DNA of 64,000 nucleotides, from NCBI GenBank assembly GCA_011947345.1, contig JAAVTG010000254.1, positions 124,001-188,000 of the forward strand, given 5' to 3'. Every line of letters begins with the position of its first letter. Position 1 is the stretch's first letter. Of the stretch, positions 1-8,289 are shown one piece after another. The translations under genes were made by a program, and so were the position numbers. The notes under the pieces are model-generated. The model was not told the origin of the DNA. It saw nothing but the letters and a program-made list of their open reading frames with translations, and did no database searches. The stretch is from Phytophthora quininea (taxonomy: Eukaryota > Oomycota > Peronosporomycetes > Peronosporales > Peronosporaceae).

Positions 1-530
1 CAACTTTTGCACTTCACCACGTGCAATCCAACCAAACACGACGTCTACGTCGTCTCGAAGCAACGGACACCGACACTTCCGCTACGAACCAAGAAGAAAG
101 GTATCCCTTGTCGTCTGTCAAGAACGTGTTTACCAGTGCCGCGAATGGATTGAAAAAGTCGACTGCAGAAGCCATACAAGCTCTAGCTGCCGCCAAGAAA
201 GCCCGAGCAGTTATCAAAAAGGCCAAAGCAGAAGCCAAATTCAAGGAAATGATGAAGGACGACAAGTTCATTGCCAAGAAATACCGGGAAGCCAAAAGCT
301 CGTGGATTAGCCACATTTCGAGAGGAAAATCGGACGCGAACTTCCCCGTCGATGCGAAATTCAAAAGGATCCTCGACGCGACGAAGGGAACGAGGATTAC
401 CTTGTCAAGGTGATGGGGGCGTTGAAGGCTGCGAAGGTGGACGCGGACGACGTGCGCAAAACCCTGAACATTGCCAACCAGAGAGTACGCAGAATTTTAC
501 CGCCGCTACTCGACGTACTAATGCGCTAAA
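1..530 (+). pseudogene. RXLR effector-family copy 1, 5' end outside window, frameshifted
   Basis: Seen: reading from the left edge, RRLR is encoded at about 39-50 and EER at about 93-101, followed by SSVKN, a Lys/Ala-rich stretch (AAAKKARAVIKKAKAEAK) and a charged C-terminal half. The frame breaks near 380; the family's conserved C-terminal block (V-x-GALK-x-AKV, then TLNIAN) continues in another frame to about 525. No ATG or signal peptide lies in the first 38 bases, so the start is upstream of the window or lost. Known: RXLR-EER proteins are secreted oomycete effectors delivered into host cells. Inferred: pseudogene of the same family as the copies at 837, 2682, 15397, 16604, 24186, 25762, 27363, 28567 and 56443. 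Confidence 0.8.
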
Positions 531-836
531 GGCGTATTATGTCGGAGTTTGCTCAGGTTCCTGTGTTTCGACTGTGGAAATTCCCATGTCATGGACCTCC
601 TACAGTTTGCATAGTAGTCGTGTTCCCGTTTTCGAAGTTTCAGTTTTTCAGTCGAGGAGAACTGATTGCCAGAAAGACAGCTGAGACTGCTACGAAAAGC
701 AGACGTAAGCTAAAACGTTTTGTACCAGAAAACAAAATACTGTTGATTGTACAGCATACTTCGATGCATTTGAAGTTACTATCATTCCCAAAATCGCTCT
801 CCAGGCAGCAAGCACGTCGTCCATTTTGCCTACTCT

Positions 837-1625
837 ATGCAGGCTTCCTGCTTCCTTCTCGCGCTTGTGACGGTCTTGTTGATAGTCAATAGTTCGCTCT
901 CCTCAGCTGCAGGGTGCCGTTCATACGGACCAAGAAGCTGCCGTGAGGGACTTGGCCACTAGTTTCAACAGCACCACATTGACGATACTGTAAATATGAC
1001 ACACTCGGCCTCGACCGAAGCCAGACGTCTTCGTAGCCTCGAAGAAGTCGATACCGATAACTTTGCCGGTGAGAACGGATTTCCTTTCGTCCATCAAGCG
1101 TGTGTTTGGCGGTGGCTCGAATGGACTGAAGAAGACGTCGGCAGAAGCCAAACAAGCTCAAGCTGCAGCCAAGAAGCCCAAGCAGCACTAAATCTTTTCT
1201 TTCTCGGTTATCACCGTTGGCACTCAAGGCGAGCACGGCGTCAGCTCCGCTGACCAAATATTACCCGGCGGCTCCGGTTGCCAAACAGCACTAAAGCAGA
1301 CCAAAGCTGAAACTAAGCTCCAGGAGTTGATGAAGAGTGACAAGTTCGTCGCCAAGACCTTCATAAACGCCAAACAGTCTTAGCTTAGGCAAATTGCGAA
1401 TGGAAAATCGGACAAGAACTTGCCCATTGACGCCACGTTCAAGAGGGTCCTCGACAAGGCGGGCGAGAGCGATGATCTATCTGTTTAAGGTGTTTGGGGG
1501 CGTTGAAGACCTCAAAAGTGAGTTCAGACGACATGCGCAAAACCCTGAACGTTGCCAGCAGCAAGACGTACGCAAGCTTTTACTGTCGCTACTCGGTGTA
1601 CTAGAATCGACGATGAAAGCGGTTT
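837..1625 (+). pseudogene. RXLR effector-family copy 2, multiply broken
   Basis: Seen: ATG at 837 opens a good signal peptide (MQASCFLLALVTVLLIVN, then SSLSSAA), but the frame stops at 963. RRLR is readable in another frame at about 1024-1035 (TEARRLRSLEE). The EER position is degenerate. The frame shifts again near 1090, where KQAQAAAKK is recoverable, and a 103-bp insertion sits at 1193-1295. The C-terminal half (LMKSDKFVAKTF, then ATFKRVLDKAGE) is recognisable to about 1625 with further breaks. Inferred: dead tandem paralogue of copies 1 and 3, more decayed than either. Confidence 0.8.
1193..1295. other. 103-bp insertion flanked by 10-bp direct repeat in effector copy 2
   Basis: CAGCACTAAA occurs at 1183-1192 and again at 1286-1295. 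Removing one repeat and the DNA between them restores continuity of the Lys/Ala-rich segment seen in sibling copies. The inserted DNA has no clear terminal inverted repeats or coding potential. It could be a tiny non-autonomous transposon or a duplication made during repair. Confidence 0.5.
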
Positions 1626-1639
1626 GACATCATAAGCTT

Positions 1640-2164
1640 TAAAGTTACGGCAATTCAGATGGTGAGCCCAACTGGTTTATGGTGCACTTTGTACGAAATC
1701 CATCTGTAATGAGGCGCTTGAAGCTGATGACGGCACCCCGCGCACTGGTGATGACGCTACCAGTGGTGAGCAGCCGTCTCAGATCGCAGTGGGGCACCAT
1801 TTTAACACGGATGCACCAATGAGCACGCGCTGCAGTAGGACAGGCGGCGAAGCACAGCCGTATCACGAAGATGTGGCTTTGGCTACGTTGAAGCTGGCGC
1901 AGAGCGGGCCGAACGAGTGGCCGCGAAGGTCCCACGAGCAGAGCAATGGGTGCACGAGCACTTCTGGCCGTCGCGCTCGACGAGAGAGAGCAGTCACTCT
2001 GGAATTCGCCGCGGAGGACGCAGACGACGGGCAGGAACTCGCCACAGAGGGCGCAACCGACGACAGACGGAGTTGCCAGGCCAGGGAGAGCAGTCGGACG
2101 GATCGTACGAGAGTAGGTAGCACAGGTCGAAGGACAGGTGCAGGAGTTGAGGACCGGCAGGCAC
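1640..2164. other. Unassigned GC-rich intergenic DNA
   Basis: Several overlapping open frames on both strands (for example 1789-2211 plus) are rich in Arg, Ser, Thr and Gly, as expected from GC-rich non-coding sequence. No conserved domain or start context is recognised. Retroelement leader or LTR sequence is possible. Confidence 0.4.
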
Positions 2165-2425
2165 CGCTAGCCGCCGTGTTCACGTTGCAAAGGCCCAGTT
2201 GGCACCGCTAGCCGCTGTGGTCACGTTGCAGAGGACCAGCGGCGCAGTCAGTCACTGTGTTCACGTTGTTGAAGGGCGACGCTCGACGGAGGGTCTGCTC
2301 ACGTTGTTGGAGGACCAGCGGCGACGGTCGTTGTGTTCACGCTAGGACCAGCCACAGGGGCTGTGTTCACGTTGAAGGAGAGAACGGCGAGGACCAGCCG
2401 GACAGGTGCTGTGTTCACGAAGTAA
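2165..2425. repeat. Degenerate ~40-bp minisatellite
   Basis: The core GTGTTCACGTTG, or a near match, recurs at about 2176, 2216, 2256, 2295, 2333, 2363 and 2411, a spacing close to 40 bp. A second core, GAGGACCAGC, recurs between several of them (about 2233, 2310, 2344 and 2390). Unit length varies from 30 to 48 bp. No protein periodicity accompanies it. 2426-2681 holds nothing else recognised apart from the 5' flank of the next effector copy. Confidence 0.65.
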
Positions 2426-3147
2426 GGCAGTTCGCACGGAGGCAGCGACAGCCGACAAAGTAATACAATTTGGTGGAAACACCGGCGCAGGGATAGCAGT
2501 TAGCTCCCTGTCGTCCAGTTGTGTGCAAGTTGAAGTTAGTGACGGACGGCCCATCGGAACCAACGCAGGGTCAGCACACGAGCTAGCGGCTACTCCAGGA
2601 ACGGGAGGACCTCAAGAGTTCATTACACATCCCAATGCAGCCCACTTTTGAACTTTACCCACGAGGTCTCGAACAATATCCATGCGCCAGTTCTTACAGT
2701 TCGTGTATTTGTTCTTCCTTACCACGGTTGTCTTTCTGGCAAGCACTTCGGACATCGGAGCACTAAACGGCGAAGCAATTGATCCCACCAACACCATCGA
2801 TGGCAACCAGGAAGAAAGGCTTTCGTTTTCGTCGATCAAGAATTTGTTTACCGACGGCACGTCCGATGTGAAGAAGAGATTTGCAGAAGCCAAACAGGCA
2901 CGAGCCACCGCCAAGAACGCCCGGGCAGCGCTCCAACGGGTCGAAGAAGAAGCCAAGCTCACGCAATTATTGCAAAACGACGAGTTCATCTCCGAGGCAT
3001 CCCAAAAGCCTATAAAAACTGGCAGACAGCGATCTCGAAAGGAGAATCCGATGTGAATATCCCCGTCGACGCAACTCTTAAGGGCATCCTCGAGAAGGCC
3101 AGTGAAAACGACAATTACCTGTTCAAGGTATTCGGGGCGTTCAATAC

Positions 3148-4668
3148 CGCCAAGGTGAAACAAGGAGGGAATTGAATTGATTAACTGTTTAGCGGATTTC
3201 TCGTCTTAAGGTGATAAGCTATCTATCCGCGAGAGTTACGTTCGTGTCGTCCACATGTGGTGCATGGGTTCCGGGATATTATTTTCTGGCGGATCAAAGC
3301 CAAGTTTTTGCAGCACGCGGACCACAGTAGCGCGGTTGCAATGAAGCTCATGGGCGTGTTGGTAGAGGAATTGGTAGTGCATCTTGAACGAGTTCAGCAG
3401 ATTGAGACTATTTGGCACTTCAGCTGTTGTTTCCTGGAAATGAATGTCGTTCCTGAGCCGCCATGTTGCATGAAACACTGTCGCTGTGTAGATCCTCCAT
3501 AGAAGTATCAGTTCTTTGTGCTCACTTCTCCAGTTCCTACAGAGGTCTTGCAATCTTGGGAAGAGTAGCAACCTCCAGCTTAGGTCGACGCAAAAGAACC
3601 TCGACCACCGGCTCCATCGTTCGCTCCACATTGGTTCTAATGACGGGCACGTGAAAAACAGTGTTCTACCGTTTCGATCTCTTGGCATTCCGGACGAACG
3701 CAGTTTTGGATGTTAGGATGTAGTTCTCTGAGGAAGTATAGTCGTGAACTGACTGTGAGGTCTCCGAAGCACATTCGTACTATCACATCATGAATTACCG
3801 GCAGTAGATATCCACGTAGAGAAATCACACTGGACAAGGTTTCATGAATCCTTTGTCGAGGACACCCCAGGTCTTCTATCGGATGATGCATCAACGCCGG
3901 AACTTGCTGGAGAATCACCTTCCAATCCTGCGATCGCAAATTTGGGAAGAATCGCGTAGTTGGTTCTGTTGGGAGACAGCTGCTTAGCTTGATTCCAAAT
4001 ATCGGTGGTGAATTCGTACTTCTTACTTCCTGCATTCCTCCTGCGTCCGGATGCGGTAGTAAGCGATGAAATAATCGGCTCATTTGATGGTAGAGCACGA
4101 AAATGTCATGCGGAAGCACTTTCGTCCCAAGTATTGGATGAATCTCGGAACAAACGTCCGTGAAAAATGCCGTTGACGACGGCCAGTCGCGACTGGCACC
4201 CAGGAAGTCGGCAAAACATAACTTTTTATGTTTTGCCAGTTCCCGACAGAGCGCTCAGAAGGCGTTTGACCCTGACCCCAGGGGCTTCGCCGGACTTGCT
4301 GGGCTTCGTGTATCCAGTACCTGAAATTCAGGCAACTTGCTCCACCAAATTGGGGTGAATAACACCTTCTGCAGTGTTTTCCTTCTGTTGTAGTGAATCG
4401 ACTCCGGGGCTGGCCATTTAATTCTGTTCCACTCCCGTAGCAAGTGTCTCCACCACAAAGGTAGCATGCTCGACCTCCAGCCCACTGGTTTCGGTGGGTT
4501 TTGAAGTAAGAAATCACTCGATCGCGGGCGGGCGAAGTTGCCATAGCGTAATTGGATCATGTAGAGCATTGGGCGATACCATACGTTGTCATCTTCGTCT
4601 GGGTGTGTAGTACTCGCTAATACAAATTTCTGGAGAAGTTGGAAGTGTTGGCGCCAAGGTAAAACAAG
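3148..4668. repeat. 17-bp target-site duplication around LINE
   Basis: CGCCAAGGTGAAACAAG at 3148-3164 and CGCCAAGGTAAAACAAG at 4652-4668 differ at one base and bracket the LINE exactly. This is the size expected for target-primed reverse transcription. Confidence 0.85.
3165..4651 (-). mobile_element. 5'-truncated LINE (zf-RVT family) inside effector copy 3
   Basis: Seen on the minus strand: the C-terminal third of LINE ORF2, in pieces at 4569-4080, 4119-3637 and 3688-3236. It includes the zinc-binding motif C-V-R-P-E-C-x-E-I-E-T-V-E-H-C-F, typical of the zf-RVT tail after reverse transcriptase, and ends in the 3' UTR (AGACGAGAAATCCGCTAAAC) at 3165. The RT domain itself is absent. Frame changes between the pieces show decay. 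A very similar tail is at 26727-27362. Known: 5' truncation and a 10-20 bp target-site duplication are hallmarks of LINE insertion. Confidence 0.85.
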
Positions 4669-4789
4669 ACGATGTCTTCAAGACACTGAACGTTGCCAAC
4701 AGTGAGACGTACATAACCTTTTATCGCCGTTACTTAACGTACCTAAGTGACTTAGGTCACCATGTCGTGTAAGAAGTTGCTGTCGAAGA

Positions 4790-5330
4790 TTGTTTCCCGG
4801 TTGCAGACGCATTCATCAAACATTGTCGAGCTTCCTATCACTTCGTGGGTTTCTCCTACCTGTGGTCCATGACATAATGCTGCGCCTGTACTTTGGTGAT
4901 CTGACTGTGGGCTCGCGGCTTTACTTTCTAAGATCACTGGACCCAAACATTCAACAATGTGTTCGTCCTACGTGTCAAGCTATCGAAACGGTTGAGCACT
5001 GCTTTTATACGTGCCCAGCCTTGAAGAAATGTGGCGCCAAGTGTGGGCTCCGTGGTCGTCAGTCTTCCGACCATCTCTAAGCTGGCGGCTGTTGCTTTTA
5101 CCAGCATGCGACGGATCTTCATTGCGATTTCTCAGCGATTGCAGAACTAGTCCGGCAATTGGGGTTTGATCCTCCAAAGGACATTCTTCTAGAACGACCG
5201 CAGAGTATTTGGATCCCGCGAGTTTAGCTGAATTCTGCGAAGGGATTCTTGATTAGATTGATTGTCTAAGCTACACCTTCCAGACGAGAGAATCCGCTAA
5301 CTAGTTAATCAAATCATTTCAACTCAACTC
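4790..5330 (+). mobile_element. 5'-truncated LINE tail (zf-RVT family), plus strand
   Basis: Seen: 4790-5080 encodes the zf-RVT region (LYFGDLTVGSRLYFLRSL, CVRPTCQAIETVEHCF). After an internal deletion near 5085 the ORF2 C-terminus (GFDPPKDILLERPQSIW) continues to the stop at about 5226. The 3' UTR follows (GAGAATCCGCTAACTAGTTA) and ends in short CAACTCAACTC units near 5330. This copy is very close to the tails at 29434-30548 and 40811-41930. It lies just downstream of effector copy 3. Confidence 0.8.
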
Positions 5331-5536
5331 CAAACGCGATGCTGTTCCGATCAATGCCTCATCCACAATGCTGCCGTCGCCTCTCCAAAACACCGACATG
5401 ATGCACTGTATATTGCCCCGAATGAGGAGGATCTCGAATCTGTCAGAGTAGCCAACCAGCGCGCAAGCAAAACCAAAGTAAAGCGCAGGATGTGGCCGAA
5501 GAGCTGCCAGAGTGACCTCGTGATGCGATGTCGAAG
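5331..5536. other. Short unassigned stretch
   Basis: Between the LINE tail and the probable hAT end. Open frames on the minus strand (5319-5617) show no recognisable domain. Confidence 0.3.
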
Positions 5537-6300
5537 CAGGGGTCCGCAAAAATGGATTGTGATTGCGAGATTGCCAATATTGTCAATCACAATATCTGAT
5601 TGTGGCAAGATCGGCAATCACAATCACGGATTTTCCCCTGGGTCCTATCAGGTTTCACTGCTGTTAGAGCTGCAGAGGAAAACTGCTGGCCTCCTGGACG
5701 AAATGACCGCGCTTGATGCATCACTTGTAAACTCCAGCACAACGACATGACTGTGGCGACATTTTTGACATTGTGCTAGACGACTACTATGGCATGGAGA
5801 AGTATCTTGCCCCGGATGCGGATATTGTCGAGTCTGGAGCGTTTGAAAGCGGGCTGGCTAAAATCCAAGCTGGTGTGGAGGCCTCCTTGTTGCGAAATGA
5901 GCGAAAGGCATTGCATCGTCTCACTACAACCTCACCGGATCCGGATCAATCACCAGCAGCTCCGGTTGAGACAGCTACAGCAAGGTCAAAACGGAAGTGC
6001 GCCGCTGATGCTCTGGATGAGAAGCTCAAGAAAAATCACGCCGACGCAGGGGACCGCAGTCGAAGTTTACCGTCGCAACCTGGATTCCTGCGACCTCCGT
6101 AGTTGCCGGGCGCTTTTTCTCGACCGTTAAAAGCACTGTCGGGTATTTGAGGAAGCGCCTGAGCCACGAAAACCTCGAGATGGTCATGTACTTGAAGCTA
6201 AACTGGGACTTAGTGACTCTTGCGGACGTATCGAAGGCCATTGAGCGAGCCAAACACATTAGCAATGCAGTACTTGTGTAATAGATTGCAATAACCAGCT
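5537..6300 (+). mobile_element. Eroded hAT transposon relic (transposase C-terminus)
   Basis: Seen: CAGGGGTCCGC at 5537 resembles a hAT terminal inverted repeat start (CAGRGGT-type). It is followed by an AT-rich inverted repeat (GATTGTGATTGC at 5555-5566 against GCAATCACAATC at 5614-5625). The frame at 5773-6102 contains YLAPDADIVESGAFES, a motif recurrent in oomycete hAT transposases, and 6105-6282 encodes the C-terminal dimerisation block (VAGRFFSTVK, then LRKRLSHENLEMVMYLKLN). Most of the catalytic region is missing and at least one frameshift separates the parts. Known: this block lies near the hAT C-terminus. Inferred: an internally deleted, inactive copy. Confidence 0.7.
5555..5625. repeat. 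Subterminal inverted repeat of hAT relic
   Basis: A perfect 12-bp inverted pair (GATTGTGATTGC / GCAATCACAATC), with additional partly self-complementary ATTGCCAATATTG-type sequence between. Related ATTGCAATCATTGATTG sequence occurs at 6318-6340, near the other side of the relic, consistent with eroded terminal repeats. Confidence 0.6.
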
Positions 6301-6886
6301 AGGAGATTGAAGAGATTGCAATCATTGATTGTTCCAGATCGAAGCAGTCAATCAATAAAAAATCAAAATAATGTCGGACCCTGATGATCCGTTCGACGAA
6401 CAGCATCTTTTCCTTGAGGTTCGTCTTGGCAACCTTGTACGCCTCCATAGCCGACTTCTTAGCAGCGGCGGTGGTGGCCTTCTCAGCCTTGGCCGCAGCC
6501 TTGGCGGCATCCTTCTCAGCCTTGGCCGCTGCCTTTTGGGCTTCCTTCACAGCCTTGGCCGCTGTCTTGTCGGCTTCCGTCGCAGCTTTGGCCGCTGCCT
6601 TTTGGGCTTCCTTTACAGCCTTGGCCGCTGCCTTGTCGGCAGCCTTGATCTCGCTGTTGGCCGAGCGCTTCATGTTCCAGAGCTTCAAATGGTCCAGGCC
6701 AATGAAGCGTTCTTCGTCGTCTTGATCGTTGGCGCCGGAGTCCGCCACTTCAACACGAAGCATGCGCTGGGTCGGCGGTTTGTCGACTGCGCTTGGTGCG
6801 AGTGCCGGAGAGGTCTCGGCCACAGTAGAATCGATGCTAGCCAGTAGAACGGCGAAAACGGCGAAAACGAGGCGGTACGGACGCAT
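6299..6886 (-). CDS. RXLR-EER effector candidate with Ala/Lys repeat domain
   Basis: Seen: an uninterrupted 195-codon frame. The signal peptide spans residues 1-23 (LVFAVFAVLLASI, cleavage near TVA-E). RMLR is at 41-44 and DDEER at 56-60, the standard spacing. The effector part has a short FIGLDHLKLW segment and then an Ala/Lys/Glu tract at about 80-150 containing a 22-codon tandem duplication (66-bp period, near 6524 and 6590 in DNA). The tract should be strongly helical. Known: RXLR-EER marks secreted host-translocated oomycete proteins. It shares no C-terminal domain with the ten-copy family in this window. The last 20-25 residues and the stop overlap the neighbouring hAT-end-like sequence. 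This is the only fully open RXLR gene here. Target in the host is unknown. Confidence 0.85.
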   Translation of the reverse strand: MRPYRLVFAVFAVLLASIDSTVAETSPALAPSAVDKPPTQRMLRVEVADSGANDQDDEERFIGLDHLKLWNMKRSANSEIKAADKAAAKAVKEAQKAAAKAATEADKTAAKAVKEAQKAAAKAEKDAAKAAAKAEKATTAAAKKSAMEAYKVAKTNLKEKMLFVERIIRVRHYFDFLLIDCFDLEQSMIAISSIS

Positions 6887-7378
6887 CGTGGTCGGAAGTC
6901 GGCGGTTGGTCAGGGATGAAGCGAATTCAGAAATGAGTTGGCGAAGCTCAAGAGTTGTCTGGGTTTATTATGACAAAGTTTACCTGCCAAGCTTATCTCT
7001 GTCTGCTTTCGGGATGGGGACTGATCCTGTTGCTGATCTTGTAAATCACATACGGTGCGTTTGATCTCGATAGATTTTTCATTAGCATTTTGTAAGCACT
7101 CACATTCCTGTTTGGTGTTCCGAGCGTGCGATTTTAGCGAGTCGAGCCAGAATTCTAGTCGGCAAAAAAACTCGATTTGCTTCACAAGAGTGTGATTATC
7201 ACTCAGCTCGAATGCACTCGTTTAGCGAGCAACAGCCGAAACCTTAGCCAGGGCTGCTGCTGATCGGTTTACTGGTGAGAAATGCCCCCTACAGATGGTA
7301 ATCACTAAGGCGGTCGAAGGCGAACTGTCATTCGTTTCCAGAAACAAACACCGCCTTAACAACGAGATTTTCGTCTTC
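6887..7378. other. Unassigned intergenic DNA between two divergent effector loci
   Basis: It should contain the promoters of the minus gene at 6886 and the plus locus at 7379. A minus frame at 6910-7185 has no recognisable feature. Confidence 0.4.
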
Positions 7379-7942
7379 ATGACTGTGCTTCATGTCATGT
7401 TGTTGGCTATGATTTTCGTGGTCGGTAGCCACGGTGCTCAACCGACAGAGCTGAGTCAAGACAATCCATGCCCTCGTCAACATCCCCGAAGGAAGACGTA
7501 ACCAGAAGTCGACAGCACCAAGAAGGTAACTGATGCAGGTCAAGAGCCCGACTCCGATGCGGACTCGTTTCGAGTTAATTTGTTGGTCTGTCAACGAGCG
7601 TCGAACAAGAAAGCCAAAAAGGCGCTGGGGTTAGACAACCTTTCCGGTGCTGCCCTGAAAATCCACCCCAACAAGAACTACGAACTCTATCTCGAGGAAC
7701 TCGCCAAAGGGCGTACCAAGGAGTGGCAGACAGAAAAGTTGTCGACGTACGACGTGTGGATCAAGCTGGGAATGGACAAGGCCGTGACGAACCTGGACGG
7801 CTGCGCCGACAACGTATTTCTCTACGGAAATTTCGTGCACGCGGTCGACGACTTCAATCTCGCTCAAGTGGCTAAAGGCAAAGTCGTACCACCACTCAGT
7901 GGGAGGTCTGATGTCGAACTGGAGGCGAAGGTGCGCGTCTGA
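7379..7942 (+). pseudogene. WY/L-like RXLR effector with one nonsense codon
   Basis: Seen: ATG 7379 begins a clear signal peptide (MTVLHVMLLAMIFVVGSHG). The expected RXLR area reads PRQHPRRKT without a clean R-x-L-R, and an in-frame TAA follows at 7499-7501. The same frame is then open to 7942. Its C-terminal part has TYDVWIKLGMDK and a later FLYGNFVHAVDDF, which resemble the W and L/Y helical motifs of many RXLR effectors (YDVWxxLGL; F-x-x-Y-x-x-Y-V). Known: WY-type folds form modular helical bundles in effectors. Inferred: silenced by one stop codon; an allele elsewhere could be intact. Unrelated to the ten-copy family. Confidence 0.65.
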
Positions 7943-8289
7943 ATTAAGTACAATGCACCGTTCAATTATGCTTTCCAACAGTTTGGCTTCACGGAACTCT
8001 CAAGAACTGAAATTAGGACACGTCACAAGAATGTGGAACCAATTTACCAACAACAACAATGACAATAACTCGATGGATGAAGCCGGCAGCTTGTTCGCTG
8101 CGATAGCTAGGTCGTCAAACATGTTGACGAAGTTGATGTAGACCTGTATTTCATCGGACTGCTCTATAAACGTCTTCGGGATTTGCTAGGTCCTTCCTAG
8201 CCGTTTTGTCCAGCTTGCCGTTGGTTAAACTTGGCAAGAAATACCTCAACCTACGTGTAAAGCGATTCTGGGCGAGAGCGCTTAAGTGA
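7943..8289. other. Unassigned DNA, possible 3' end of DIRS element
   Basis: No coding sequence recognised. The right part (from about 8150) may belong to the 3' terminal region of the element that follows, but no inverted terminal repeat could be matched by eye. Confidence 0.3.

Larger units (their letters stand above)
2682..4771 (+). pseudogene. RXLR-family copy 3 (EER only), split by a LINE
   Basis: Seen: ATG 2682 starts a signal peptide of about 27 residues (hydrophobic VYLFFLTTVVFLA). There is no R-x-L-R in the following 20 residues, but an EER sits at residues 45-47 (GNQEER), followed by LSFSSIKNLF and the Lys/Ala-rich block. A frameshift near 2995-3003 moves the C-terminal half to another frame. 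That half runs to FKVFGAFNTAKVK at 3160, is interrupted by a minus-strand LINE at 3165-4651, and resumes at 4652 (DDVFKTLNVANSETY) to a stop at about 4771. The two halves are joined by a 17-bp target-site duplication. Inferred: the family C-terminus is about 120 bp longer than the uninterrupted part. Confidence 0.85.

Noticed and set aside
1789..2211. 140-codon plus frame in GC-rich DNA
   Set aside because: Composition-driven; overlapping frames on both strands are equally long and no domain or family match is visible.
2682..3163. Minus-strand 183-codon frame opposite effector copy 3
   Set aside because: It is the antisense of the family coding sequence and recurs opposite other copies; no start context or domain.
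6371..6847. Long plus-strand frames opposite the 6299-6886 effector
   Set aside because: They are low-complexity shadows of the Ala/Lys codons on the other strand (Leu/Gly/Ser and Ala/Phe repeats).
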